A DNA stretch of 40,861 bases from CAZVEV01 sp964625865 (GCA_964625865.1 CAZVEV010000017.1:1-40861); one strand, 5' to 3'. Shown: positions 1 to 8,079, counted from the first letter of the stretch. Notes: generated by a model not told the origin, from the sequence alone. A program made the numbers and translations.

Positions 1-128
1 TGTTCATGGACCAGACTGTAAACCATGTACCGGCTTGAAAGGACTTTGAGCCCGTCGGGCTCCAGAAGAGAACGCGCCCGACCTCATCGTGGACCTACCG
101 GGGCGAAGTGGATACCCCATTCCGGTAA

Positions 129-280
129 TCCCCGTCCTCGTTCGGTTTCTTCGTTCTCTTGACCCCCTATCCATTTCATCTCCGCTATCCCGTCAACAAT
201 CTCCTTCTTTGTCCGGCCTCTCGTCTCAATGCCCCCGCCAGAGAACAATGGCTCACACAGTCCATCGCGCACGTGGAAGC
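129..280. repeat. Composite repeat, copy 1 (108-bp block plus degenerate hairpin arm)
   Basis: Bases 129-236 align without gaps to 15213-15320, with roughly 84% identity counted by eye and a 30-nt fully identical core around CTATCCATTTCATCTCCGC. Read on the minus strand the block is purine-rich and contains loose near-repeats of GGAGATG and GGATAG. Bases 237-280 then resemble a worn left arm of the double-hairpin element that also follows copy 2 (ATCGCGCACGTGGAAGC against CTCGCTTGCACGCGGAA). It lies just beyond the 3' end of parB. Bases 1-128 hold nothing I can call beyond a small GAGCCCG/CGGGCTC palindrome at 47-61. Function unknown. Confidence 0.75.
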
Positions 281-1275
281 TAGACCTGGTCAGGCAGGCC
301 GAGCCCGCGCGAGATGCGATCGAAGTCGTCGAGACTGTAGTACTCGATGATGATCCGCCCGCTGTTCTTGGCCCGGCCCGGACGAATGGACACGCGCGTG
401 CCGACGGCCTGGGTCAGGCGTTCCTCGATGTCGCGGACGTACGCGGGCTTGACCGGCGTCGACCGCTTCGGTGGATCCGTGGGGGCCAGTTCGGTCTGGG
501 CGGCCACCAGGGCCTCCAGGTGGCGAACTGAGAGCCCCTTGGCTGCGGTCTTCTTCGCCAGGCGCACCTGGAGCTTATCGCGTCCGGCAAGACCCGCCAA
601 GACCTTGGCATGGCCGAAGGTGAGCGTGCCCCCGGAGAGCAGCTCCTGGCAGGGGTCCGGTAAGTCCAGGAGGCGCAAGTAGTTAGAAACCGTCGCCCGT
701 GCCTGGCCCAATCGCTCGGCCGCCTCGGCGTGAGTCAGTGAGAACCGGTCGGTGTACTGTCGGTAGGCCAGGGCACGTTCTATGGGGTTCAGGTCGGACC
801 GCTGGATGTTCTCCACCAGTGCCCATTCCATCATCTGCTGGCGACTGGCCTCGCGGACGATGCAGGGGACGGTGTCCAAGCCGGCCCGTCGGGCGGCGCG
901 GAGGCGGCGTTCGCCGGCAATCAGCGTGTAGGGCTGGCCCGTATCGGGACTATTGTCATTGACAACGATCAGCGGCTGAATGATGCCCTGCTGGGCGATG
1001 CTGTCAGCAAGCTCGGCGAGGTCGTCCTCGTTGAACTCCCGTCGGGGCTGATACGGGTTCGGTGCGATGTCAGCCAGGGCGAGCGAGACCTCGGTGGCCT
1101 CGCGTTGAACAGCGGGTGTTGTGACGGGATCCTCGACAACTGGCGGGGGCGGATCGCTGAGGTACTGTCCGTCCGGAGCGGCAGGCGGCGTGGAGGCGGA
1201 GATCAGGCTGGACAGTCCCCTACCGAGGCGTGGGCGTGCGTGTGTGGATTTGCTGCTAGCGGCCATCTCAGGCAT
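280..1275 (-). CDS. parB: Chromosome-partitioning protein ParB
   Basis: ParB is a CTP-dependent clamp that loads at parS, spreads on neighbouring DNA and works with ParA and SMC to segregate origins. The 331-residue product has all expected parts. An N-terminal RLGRGLSSLI motif (about 16-25) is the usual ParA-contact segment. Box I (NPYQPRREF, about 73-81) and the GERRLRAARR box (121-130) form the CTP-binding N-domain. A helix-turn-helix follows (LTHAEAAERLGQARATVSNY, about 180-200), then a C-terminal dimer domain. An internal ATG at 1266 is an equally good or better start, with AAAGGA 8 nt ahead. Two parS sites lie upstream at 1319 and 1553. The gene upstream is asnB, not parA, so the usual parA-parB pair is not seen here. 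Identification is firm. Confidence 0.96.
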   Translation of the reverse strand: MPEMAASSKSTHARPRLGRGLSSLISASTPPAAPDGQYLSDPPPPVVEDPVTTPAVQREATEVSLALADIAPNPYQPRREFNEDDLAELADSIAQQGIIQPLIVVNDNSPDTGQPYTLIAGERRLRAARRAGLDTVPCIVREASRQQMMEWALVENIQRSDLNPIERALAYRQYTDRFSLTHAEAAERLGQARATVSNYLRLLDLPDPCQELLSGGTLTFGHAKVLAGLAGRDKLQVRLAKKTAAKGLSVRHLEALVAAQTELAPTDPPKRSTPVKPAYVRDIEERLTQAVGTRVSIRPGRAKNSGRIIIEYYSLDDFDRISRGLGLPDQV

Positions 1276-1318
1276 CCTTTCCCTTCTTCAGTACGGGTTG
1301 CGTACTGATCCGTGGCGG

Positions 1319-1334
1319 TGTTCCACGTGGAACA
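1319..1334. promoter_or_regulatory. parS centromere site 1
   Basis: TGTTCCACGTGGAACA is a perfect 16-bp palindrome. It matches the widely conserved bacterial parS consensus TGTTTCACGTGAAACA apart from one symmetric base change per half, a variant known from other phyla. It lies 44 bp upstream of the parB start, so ParB bound here could also affect its own transcription. Confidence 0.93.
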
Positions 1335-1480
1335 TCCATGTTCTGTTACAGGAATGGTAACACGGGAACCGGCGAGGTCAAGGTGTTTCTAAAAAACGGG
1401 ACGAAGAGACATGCATGCAAGGGGCGCGCGAGCACGATCTTGTCTCCTTTGCGCCACAGGGCAGTCACGAGAATCCGACG

Positions 1481-1545
1481 AGGGGGCGCTTGCGTACGCG
1501 AACAGATTCCTGTGTATTCCGCGTGCAACGAGTTGCACGCCCTAC
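1481..1545. repeat. Double-hairpin repeat A1 (left arm degenerate)
   Basis: The right arm (GCGTGCAACGAGTTGCACGC then CCTAC) is intact and forms its own hairpin. The left arm (GGGGGCGCTTGCGTACGCG) is recognisable but worn. The centre GAACAGATTCC...TATTCC matches the loop of the other copies. It ends 7 bp before parS site 2, in the parB-asnB gap. Apart from this element and the two parS sites, the gap 1276-1579 holds no gene. Confidence 0.75.
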
Positions 1546-1552
1546 CAGGAGA

Positions 1553-1568
1553 TGTTCCACGTGGAACA
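1553..1568. promoter_or_regulatory. parS centromere site 2
   Basis: A second, identical TGTTCCACGTGGAACA, 218 bp from the first and 11 bp beyond the asnB stop codon. Two exact copies of a 16-bp palindrome flanking one parB promoter region are far beyond chance and mark this as a centromere-like locus. Confidence 0.93.
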
Positions 1569-1579
1569 TCTGCTCGTGG

Positions 1580-3460
1580 CTACGGCTGGCCAGCAAGCCA
1601 GCGGGACAGGATCATCAGGGCCCACAGGCGGTGTCGGTGGTCGTCCCGGCCCCGCAGGTGGTCGTTGATCAGCCCGGCCAGGGCTTCCTTGCGGCAGATG
1701 CCCCGGGTCAGCAACGGGCCCTCGAGCAGCGTCTCGCACATCGTCTGGCAGAGATCCTCTCGCAGCCAACGGCCAAGCGGGATCGCGAAGCCTCGCTTGG
1801 GCCTGGCAAACACCCCCGGCGGCAGCAGGTCGCCAAATGCACGGGCCAGGATCGCCTTGCCCCGTCGTCGGCCGAGTTTGGCTGAGACGGGCAGGGACAG
1901 GCCGATGTCCACCAGACGATGATCCAGCATGGGCGCGCGAAGTTCGAGCGAACAGGCCATCGAGGCGATGTCGGTCTTGACCAGGAGGTCATCGGGCAGA
2001 TAGGTCAGGACGTCATGGCGCTGGGCACGAGCGACCTCGGAGGCCAGATCGTCCTGCTCATAGAGATCGCAGAACCATCGGGCAGGCTCGTCAATATCCA
2101 CGGCAGCCAGGAGATCGTCGGTGAACAGCCGTGGGAGGTCTTCGGGCTCAAAGACGGCGCGGTACTTGAGGTACTGGGTGGCAAAGGGATGCGGCAGGCC
2201 CCGGACGAAGCGAATGAAACGCCTGAGCCGGTTTCGTTCATCATGTGAAGCGAAGGGTGCAGCGACGGCTGCGGCGATGCGTGCGGCAAGATACGTGTGG
2301 GGTCGCATCGTCTCGGCAAGGTGCATGGCACGGTATCGGTCGTAGCCGGCGAAGACCTCATCGCCGCCATCGCCGGCCAAGGCGACGGTGACGTGTTGAC
2401 GGGCGGCCTGGCAGATGAGGAACGTCGGCAGGGCGCTGGAATCACCAAAGGGCTCATCGTACAGCCGAACGATCATATCGAGCATCGCGTGCGGATCGGG
2501 ACAGACCTGCAGCTCGGTGTGGTCCGTGCCGCAATGGTCCGCCACTGCGCGAGCAGCAGGGCGTTCGTCGTATTCGGGATCGTCGAACCCGGCTGTGAAC
2601 GTCTGGACACCGCCCACGTGTCCCGCGGCCTGCGACATCAGTGCGACGACGATGGCCGAATCGACGCCTCCGCTGAGCAAGGCGCCCAGAGGGACGTCGG
2701 CAGCCATGCGGGCATGGACCGCGCGGGTAAGTTCTGCGCGGACGGTGTCTGTAATGTCGGCCGATATGACAGTAGCACGTCGGTCGCCTGGCAGCCAGTA
2801 GGACTGTGGCTGGCCGGGAACATGTGATACTGATAACGAGTGTGCTGGTAATAGCTTAGAGATTCCCCGCCACGCGGAATGCGGCGCGGGGATGTAACCG
2901 GTTACCGCATAGGATGTTAAGGCCTGAAAGTTGATCTGTCGGCCGACATGGCGGTGGCGCAGGAGGGCCTTGGCTTCGGAGGCGAAGATGATGCGATCGT
3001 CAGCAAGGGCATACCAGAGGGGCTTCTGGCCGAGACGGTCACGGGCAAGGAAGAGGTGGCCGGCGTGGGGGTCGTAGATGGCGAAGGCGAACATGCCCTC
3101 GAGATGGTGGAGCATGGCCTGGCCGTGGCGGGCGTAGAGGTGGAGCAGCACCTCGGTATCGCCGGCCGAACGAAACGTCGCGCCGTTGACAGCGAGTTGG
3201 CGGCGGAGTTCCGGGTAGTTGTAGATCTCGCCATTGAAGGCGACGGCAAGCGACGCGTCGGGCAGGCCCATCGGCTGGCGCGAGCCGGGCGGGTCGATGA
3301 CGGCCAGTCGCTGAAAGCCGATGGCGCAGCGGCCGTCAGAGGAGACAAAGGAGGCGGACTCGTCCGGGCCGCGGTGAGCGAGCGCGTCAGCCATCCTTCG
3401 GGCGCAGGCCGGATCGACCTGCCCGGGTGCGAATAGGAACTCTCCGGCGAATCCACACAT
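1580..3460 (-). CDS. asnB: Asparagine synthase (glutamine-hydrolysing)
   Basis: Makes asparagine from aspartate, ATP and glutamine in the cytoplasm. The start is set by biology: the amidotransferase needs Cys as the residue exposed after Met removal, and MCGFAGEF begins at 3460. The open frame runs 51 codons further upstream, but that extension is not conserved-looking. The 626-residue product has a class II glutamine amidotransferase domain (1 to about 190, with Cys2, RGPDES at 30-35 and NGEIYN at 76-81) and a synthetase domain with the PP-loop SGGVDS at 263-268. Length is normal. There is no Shine-Dalgarno sequence. TACAAT (3473 down to 3468) ends 7 nt before the ATG, so the transcript may be leaderless. 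It is divergent from the dUTPase gene, and a parS site follows its stop. Confidence 0.95.
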   Translation of the reverse strand: MCGFAGEFLFAPGQVDPACARRMADALAHRGPDESASFVSSDGRCAIGFQRLAVIDPPGSRQPMGLPDASLAVAFNGEIYNYPELRRQLAVNGATFRSAGDTEVLLHLYARHGQAMLHHLEGMFAFAIYDPHAGHLFLARDRLGQKPLWYALADDRIIFASEAKALLRHRHVGRQINFQALTSYAVTGYIPAPHSAWRGISKLLPAHSLSVSHVPGQPQSYWLPGDRRATVISADITDTVRAELTRAVHARMAADVPLGALLSGGVDSAIVVALMSQAAGHVGGVQTFTAGFDDPEYDERPAARAVADHCGTDHTELQVCPDPHAMLDMIVRLYDEPFGDSSALPTFLICQAARQHVTVALAGDGGDEVFAGYDRYRAMHLAETMRPHTYLAARIAAAVAAPFASHDERNRLRRFIRFVRGLPHPFATQYLKYRAVFEPEDLPRLFTDDLLAAVDIDEPARWFCDLYEQDDLASEVARAQRHDVLTYLPDDLLVKTDIASMACSLELRAPMLDHRLVDIGLSLPVSAKLGRRRGKAILARAFGDLLPPGVFARPKRGFAIPLGRWLREDLCQTMCETLLEGPLLTRGICRKEALAGLINDHLRGRDDHRHRLWALMILSRWLAGQP

Positions 3461-3501
3461 GGACGAGATTGTACAATTGTGCGTGGCGGGGAGGCCAGCA
3501 C

Positions 3502-3529
3502 TTGTTTTGTCCGGACAATCGGCTAGACT
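3502..3529 (+). promoter_or_regulatory. Possible dUTPase promoter with palindromic operator
   Basis: TTGTTT (3502-3507), a 16-bp spacer and TAGACT (3524-3529) form a moderate sigma70-like promoter pointing at the dUTPase gene. The spacer is filled by the perfect 12-bp palindrome TTGTCCGGACAA (3507-3518), where a repressor would block polymerase. Inferred from spacing only; the cognate regulator is not known. Confidence 0.35.
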
Positions 3530-3578
3530 GTCCGTGGTGCGACGGTGGTAAGGCGCGGGCGTGTGAAGGAGCGCGGGC

Positions 3579-4046
3579 ATGGATGACAGGTCGGTAGAGT
3601 CGCTGGAAGACATTTGGCCGCTGCAGGCGGCGTTGAACGCGAAGGCGGGGATCGATACGGCGGGATTGGGGAGCGCGTTAAATGGGGAGGCGGGCCACGA
3701 CCCGTGCGCGGACGACCGTCTTACGGCGGGGCGGGCGCTGAAGAATTACATAGACGCCCTGTCATCCGAGTGCCATGAACTCCAGGACTGCCTCAGTTGG
3801 AAACACTGGTACGCCGAGGCCAAGGCGGGCAGGCAGCACCAGTTGCAGGACATCCAAAATGCCCGCGTCGAGGCGACGGACATGCTGTTCTTTTGGGTCA
3901 GCATCTGTCAACTCCTCGGTATGACGCCCCAGGACGTGTATCGCCTCTACGAGAAGAAATTGGGTATCAATCATCGGCGCCAGGACGAGAATCGTACGCA
4001 GGCGGAGCACGGTGTGCACGAGGATGAGAACCGGTCAGTTGTATAG
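3579..4046 (+). CDS. Dimeric all-alpha dUTP diphosphatase
   Basis: Predicted to hydrolyse dUTP (and perhaps dUDP) to dUMP and pyrophosphate, keeping uracil out of DNA. The 155-residue protein carries the metal-binding signature of the all-alpha NTP pyrophosphatase superfamily: ExxE (E64, E67) in HELQDCLSWKHW and ExxD (E98, D101) in RVEATDMLFFW. The WKHW stretch, the LQAALN segment near residue 15 and the YEKKLGINHRRQ end (124-135) are typical of the dimeric dUTPase family rather than MazG. The start at 3579 has AAGGAG 7 nt upstream. It is divergent from asnB. The C-terminal 20 residues are charged and probably disordered. MazG-like activity on other NTPs cannot be excluded. Confidence 0.8.
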   Translation: MDDRSVESLEDIWPLQAALNAKAGIDTAGLGSALNGEAGHDPCADDRLTAGRALKNYIDALSSECHELQDCLSWKHWYAEAKAGRQHQLQDIQNARVEATDMLFFWVSICQLLGMTPQDVYRLYEKKLGINHRRQDENRTQAEHGVHEDENRSVV

Positions 4047-4085
4047 TACCGACGCGGCAGGAGTGGAGAACAAAGGGTCCTGAGA

Positions 4086-5207
4086 ATGGCCGAGAAACGA
4101 TTGCCGGTAGCCGTTATTGGGGTGGGTGCTTTTGGGTCGGAAATGGTATCGGCCTTGAAACAGAGCGACCTGGTGGACGTCGTGGGACTCTCGGATCTTG
4201 ACGCGGAGAAGGCCGCCGGCGTCAGCGCCGAGACGGACGTGCCGGGATACCACGACAATCGGAGCCTGTTGGCCGAAACGCGTCCCGAGGCGGTCTTCCT
4301 GTGCGTGCCCCCGATGTCGGCCTCAGAACTGATATCGGCGTGTGCGGATCGTGGGATCCACGTCTGGAAAGACCTGCCCCTGGCACGAAACCTGCCGGAG
4401 GGCGTCGCCATGGTCAGGCGGATGGAGGAGGGTGAGTTGAAGCTGGCGGTGGGGACGCAGCGGCGGTTTTCGGCGGGATACCGCTGGGCGCACGATGCGA
4501 AAGGGCGACTGGGGGATATCTTCCTTGCCCGGTCGCACTACCTGTTCAATTGGGGTCCGGAACTGGGGTGGCGTGGTGACTTGGAGTCCGCCGGCGGGGG
4601 GGCGCTGCTGGAATTGGGGTATCACGCGATCGATCTACTCGTGTGGATGCTCGGCATGCCGGATGAGGTCTATGGCGCCAGCGCGGTGGGCAGTCGGAGT
4701 GTGGCAGTTGGCACGGATGAGCCGGTACACCGCATGCACGACACGGACGATACGGCGGCGACGATCATGCGATACATCAGCGGGGCGATGGCGTCGGTGG
4801 TCACGACGCGATCGTCGGGGCCGGTCAGCGAGGAGTTGTGCATACACGGCCGGTGCGGGTCGCTGCGGGCCGACGGCGAGACGTGCGTGCTGCGCGATCC
4901 GGACGGCAACATTGTGGGTCATGCCGAAGACGACGCCACGCCGGTCAGCGTGCTGCGGCGCCAGGCCGAGGCGTTCGCGACGGCCGTGATCCGCAATGCA
5001 AAGACCTATGAGTGCTCCGGGCGCGAAAACCTGCTGAACCTCGCCGTGATCGATGCGATCTATCTTTCCGACCGAACGGGACAGATGGAGGAGCCGTACC
5101 GCCTGCTGGAGCAGCAGGGCCTGACGGCCGAGGCGTGCGTCACATTGCGTCCGCTGGAGGAGGAACGCAATTCCGAAGGGGACGACCTGGAGGAGATGTC
5201 ACTTTAG
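4086..5207 (+). CDS. Gfo/Idh/MocA-family NAD(P)-dependent oxidoreductase
   Basis: A 373-residue soluble dehydrogenase-fold protein; substrates in this family are usually sugars, inositols or sugar acids. The N-terminal Rossmann fold shows VAVIGVGAFGSEM (about 8-20) and an acidic residue in the GLSDLD strand (34-39). The C-terminal alpha/beta domain shows GGGALLELGYHAIDLLVWMLG, containing the conserved His. The family EKP motif is altered: the equivalent segment is HVWKDLPLARN, so the Lys normally in that slot is Leu. Related subfamilies with a shifted Lys (KE.PLAR) exist, so activity may remain, but the substrate is unknown. It lies 39 bp after the dUTPase gene and ends at a convergent repeat facing surE. 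Confidence 0.85.
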   Translation: MAEKRLPVAVIGVGAFGSEMVSALKQSDLVDVVGLSDLDAEKAAGVSAETDVPGYHDNRSLLAETRPEAVFLCVPPMSASELISACADRGIHVWKDLPLARNLPEGVAMVRRMEEGELKLAVGTQRRFSAGYRWAHDAKGRLGDIFLARSHYLFNWGPELGWRGDLESAGGGALLELGYHAIDLLVWMLGMPDEVYGASAVGSRSVAVGTDEPVHRMHDTDDTAATIMRYISGAMASVVTTRSSGPVSEELCIHGRCGSLRADGETCVLRDPDGNIVGHAEDDATPVSVLRRQAEAFATAVIRNAKTYECSGRENLLNLAVIDAIYLSDRTGQMEEPYRLLEQQGLTAEACVTLRPLEEERNSEGDDLEEMSL

Positions 5208-5225
5208 GGAGCGACGCGAGTGAGG

Positions 5226-5298
5226 GTAGGGCGTGCAACTCGTTGCACGCGGGAGGAACAGCCGATCCGTTCTGCGTGCAACGAGTTGCACGCCCTAC
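5226..5298. repeat. Double-hairpin repeat A2
   Basis: Near-symmetric 73-bp element: GTAGGGCGTGCAACTCGTTGCACGC at the left, GCGTGCAACGAGTTGCACGC then CCTAC at the right. Each arm is a hairpin (GCGTGCAAC/GTTGCACGC), and the arms pair with each other to give a longer cruciform. It fills almost all of the gap between two convergent genes (stops at 5207 and 5306), where it could act as a bidirectional terminator. Confidence 0.9.
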
Positions 5299-5305
5299 TA
5301 AGCGA

Positions 5306-6094
5306 TCAGTGATTGGGGTCGACGTCACGGTTGCACTGTTCGATGGCGCGATCGAGGGCGTCGAGTCTCTGGTGGTCGGTCATATCCACTCGCAGGGGCG
5401 TGACGGTGACGAACCCTTCGGCGAGGGCGGCGACGTCGTTATCGTGTTCGAGGAAGCTGTAATCGTCTGCGAGGAGATAGCTCTCGACGGGGTGGTCGGG
5501 GTCGTGGCGGTTGTAGATGTCCTCAATTCCGGAAATGGACTGTTTGATGACACGCAGCCCGCGCGGCTGTGGCGGGGCGGCGGGAATGTTGACGTTCACC
5601 AGTTCGCCGGGCGCGACTCCGGCGGCGAGGAGACGTTCGAGGGTTCGGCGGACCAGGGCGGTGGCGCGGGGGTAGTCGGGGGTGTGGCCCTCGACCTGGA
5701 GCGACAGCGCGACGGCGGGGATCTTCATCATAGCCGCTTCCGCGGCGGCAGCTACGGTGCCGGAGTAAAAGACGTTGATTCCCACATTCGCGCCGGCGTT
5801 GAGTCCGCTGAGGACGAGTTGGGGTTTTTGGTCTTCGGGCAGGAGTTTTCGGACGGCCAGGCGGACGCAGTCGGCGGGGGTCCCGTCGATGATAAGGACA
5901 TCGACGTCGTCGCGTCCGGGCAGGGGGCGTCGCTGGACGGGCAGGGGGCGCTTTATGGTAATGGCGTGTCCGGCGGCGGACTGGTGCTTTGCCGGCGCCG
6001 CGACGGTGATCTCGCCGAGGCCCACCGCCGCGTCGTAGAGGGCGGCAAGGCCCGGTGCGTCAAAGCCGTCGTCATTGCTCAGCAGGATCCTCAT
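5306..6094 (-). CDS. surE: 5'/3'-nucleotidase SurE
   Basis: SurE is a metal-dependent cytoplasmic nucleoside-monophosphate phosphatase, also active on short polyphosphate, linked to stationary-phase survival. The 262-residue sequence starts with the diagnostic MRILLSNDDG (metal ligands D8, D9). The conserved AAPAKHQSAAGHAIT segment (about 33-47) and SGLNAGANVG (about 96-105, metal-binding Asn) follow. Length matches the family (about 250-265). It is the last gene of a long minus-strand series, 46 bp after the response regulator. The Shine-Dalgarno sequence is weak. Repeat A2 immediately follows its stop. Confidence 0.95.
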   Translation of the reverse strand: MRILLSNDDGFDAPGLAALYDAAVGLGEITVAAPAKHQSAAGHAITIKRPLPVQRRPLPGRDDVDVLIIDGTPADCVRLAVRKLLPEDQKPQLVLSGLNAGANVGINVFYSGTVAAAAEAAMMKIPAVALSLQVEGHTPDYPRATALVRRTLERLLAAGVAPGELVNVNIPAAPPQPRGLRVIKQSISGIEDIYNRHDPDHPVESYLLADDYSFLEHDNDVAALAEGFVTVTPLRVDMTDHQRLDALDRAIEQCNRDVDPNH

Positions 6095-6140
6095 TGCCGC
6101 CGCAGCCTACCATGGCTGGCGGCGCGGCGGCAAGGGGCGA

Positions 6141-6563
6141 TCAGGCCGACGGTTCGCCGGCGGCGGCGGAGCGTTCAAGCAGTTCGGCGACCTTCTGTTT
6201 CAGCGTGTCGAACTCGACGGGCTTCTCGAGGAAGTCCCAGATGGGCAACCAGGTGTCGTCGATGTCGTCCGAGCTGAAGCCAAGCGGGAACCGTGCGTTG
6301 ATGGCCGTCAGCATGAGAATGGGGACGGTCTTGAGTTGCAGTTCGTCCTCGTGATGCATGGCCCGCGCCAGTTCGAAGCCCGCCGACGAGTCCTCGGGAA
6401 ACATCACGTCGAGAATCGCCAGGTCGGGCAGGCGGTCGGCCATCCGCCGGCGAGCATCGTCAACCTCCAGAATAATCTCGACTTCGTGCCCTTCCTGTCG
6501 CAGGACGGTTGCGGCGGCGGTGGCGAAGTCCTCGTCATCGTCCACTATCAGCAGGTATGCCAT
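6141..6563 (-). CDS. Single-domain response regulator
   Basis: A 140-residue stand-alone CheY-like receiver. The acidic pocket is D8-D10 (LLIVDDDEDF), the phosphoacceptor is D52 (LAILDVMFPE), the switch Thr is T86 (LTA) and the conserved Lys is K114 (LEKPVEF). There is no output domain, so it must act by protein contact or as a phosphorelay intermediate. Its start lies inside the 3' end of the histidine kinase gene (29-bp overlap), so the two are almost certainly cotranslated partners. GGAG precedes the ATG by 8 nt. The stretch 90-110 is longer than in CheY. Confidence 0.93.
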   Translation of the reverse strand: MAYLLIVDDDEDFATAAATVLRQEGHEVEIILEVDDARRRMADRLPDLAILDVMFPEDSSAGFELARAMHHEDELQLKTVPILMLTAINARFPLGFSSDDIDDTWLPIWDFLEKPVEFDTLKQKVAELLERSAAAGEPSA

Positions 6564-8079
6564 GTGCGTTCTCCCGTGTTTGGCTTTTCGTGTGAGAAAC
6601 AGGCGTTTGTGGGAAGATCAGTTCAATCGTCGTACCGCGGCCCGGTTGGCTGGTGACGCGGATGTGGATGGTGTAGAGTTCGGCGACGTGTCTGGCGATG
6701 GCCAGACCGAGACCGGTGGACTGCTTGTTGTGCCTGGCCGCTTCGGTGGTGCGGTAGTGTTCCTCGAAGATATGCGGGATCTTGGCCGCGGGGATGCCGA
6801 TTCCCTCATCGGCGATGGTGACGGTGGCCCGCCCGTTATCGCCGCGCCCGCAGGCCACGCGCACCGTGCCCCCGTCGTGAGAGTAGTTGATCGCATTGGA
6901 CAGGAAGTTCATCAGGAGCATCTTGAGGTGGTCTTCAGCGGCAACGACCCTCGCGGGGCTCATGTCGCAGTCGAAGGTGATCCGGCGGCTTTGGGCGGTC
7001 GGCTCAAGAATGCCCATGCCCCACTCGAGCACGTCGGCCAGCTCCAGCGCGGTCTGACGAAGCGGGCGCTGGCTGGTCGAGCTGAGATTGGCCAGTTGAA
7101 GCATTTCCTGGATCTCGGCGGCCAGGGCGCGGCAGCGCGTGGCGATGCGTTGGGTAACGGCCCGGGCCTCGTCCGGAAGGGTTCCGCAGTAGCCCTCCAG
7201 CAACAGTTGTGCGTTGGCCTGGATGGCGGCGAAGGGGCTCTTGAGCTGATGAGTGGTGGTCAGCATATGTCGCCGTCGCTCGGCCATGGCGGCCTTGAGA
7301 CGCTCGTTGGCGGCATGCAGATCGGCGTCGCGCTGGCGGACCATGGCGGCGAGGTGTGACACGAGGTACCACACGACCAGCCAGATTCCGATGGCCATGA
7401 TGAAGTTCAGCGCGGGCAGCGCGCGGTCGGGTCCGCCGGCGTCTCCGGCCGGCTCGATGAACAGGTGGGTCGGCGGGAGCAGGCCTGAGCTTACCGCCAC
7501 GATGCAGGCGGCGTATAGCGCGCAGGCGATCAGCGTGACGGCGAGGCTCTGGCGATACGGGAAGAAGATGCACGCCAGGGCGATGTGGAACAGGTAGGCG
7601 AACGGGATGTACGTTCGGGTCGGGCCGACGAAGTAGACCACGCAGGTCAGCACGATCAGATCGAGAGCGATCTGGACCCACAGGGCGGCCGTGGCGTACC
7701 TCGGGCGGGCGTCGGTTCGCCGAGACGTGGTCTTGATGGAGGCAAGGTAGGCCACGTTCGTCAGGACAAGGACACCCGCGGTGACAAACGGCCACACGCC
7801 CGGCTTGCGGAGCCCCATCGATGCGAAGAAGCCGGGCAGAATCCCAAGCAGGCCGAAGACGGTGAGCACGGCGATGACGACCCATCGGAGGTAGCAGAAC
7901 CACAGGGCATTCTCGGCCAGCAGGGACGCATCCAGCGCCGCCTGGCCGGGGTGGTCCGACGGCCCGGACGGGCCGCCCGGCGAGGCGCCCGCCTGGCCGG
8001 GAACGAATTCGTAGGCGCCGGGCGGCTGGCCGGGCGCAGCGGGAGGCGGGTCTGAATCTCGTGACGTGTCGTCGCACAT
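6535..8079 (-). CDS. Membrane sensor histidine kinase
   Basis: A 514-residue kinase if read from the ATG at 8079 (MCDDTSRD); ATG 8085 is the alternative. A Pro/Gly-rich cytoplasmic N-terminus (1-50) is followed by about six membrane helices (roughly 58-240) with no recognised extracellular sensor domain. A short coiled coil (245-272) leads to HisKA with phosphoacceptor H277 in THQLKSPF. HATPase_c has an N-box (NFLSNAINYSHDG), G1 (DEGIGIP) and G2 (STGLGLAIARHV). The sensor part is all transmembrane, suggesting it reads membrane or redox state; this is inference from topology and position after the Hdr/Flx operon. TACAATTGTA at 8085-8094 overlaps the start region, so translation may be leaderless. 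Confidence 0.93.
   Translation of the reverse strand: MCDDTSRDSDPPPAAPGQPPGAYEFVPGQAGASPGGPSGPSDHPGQAALDASLLAENALWFCYLRWVVIAVLTVFGLLGILPGFFASMGLRKPGVWPFVTAGVLVLTNVAYLASIKTTSRRTDARPRYATAALWVQIALDLIVLTCVVYFVGPTRTYIPFAYLFHIALACIFFPYRQSLAVTLIACALYAACIVAVSSGLLPPTHLFIEPAGDAGGPDRALPALNFIMAIGIWLVVWYLVSHLAAMVRQRDADLHAANERLKAAMAERRRHMLTTTHQLKSPFAAIQANAQLLLEGYCGTLPDEARAVTQRIATRCRALAAEIQEMLQLANLSSTSQRPLRQTALELADVLEWGMGILEPTAQSRRITFDCDMSPARVVAAEDHLKMLLMNFLSNAINYSHDGGTVRVACGRGDNGRATVTIADEGIGIPAAKIPHIFEEHYRTTEAARHNKQSTGLGLAIARHVAELYTIHIRVTSQPGRGTTIELIFPQTPVSHTKSQTRENAHGIPADSGR

Noticed and set aside
84..272. 62-codon minus-strand open frame near the window start
   Set aside because: It is the translated 108-bp repeat. 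A similar frame appears at copy 2 only because the DNA is repeated; no ribosome site is seen.
1481..1545. CRISPR-like repeat or tRNA gene
   Set aside because: The GTGCAAC palindromes are dispersed, paired head-to-head and not regularly spaced. No cloverleaf or conserved T-loop was found here or in the other gaps.
3461..3613. 51-codon N-terminal extension of asnB
   Set aside because: The amidotransferase mechanism needs Cys directly after the initiator Met, satisfied only by the start at 3460.
5012..6277. 421-codon plus-strand open frame across repeat A2 and surE
   Set aside because: It reads through a hairpin repeat and then antisense to surE.
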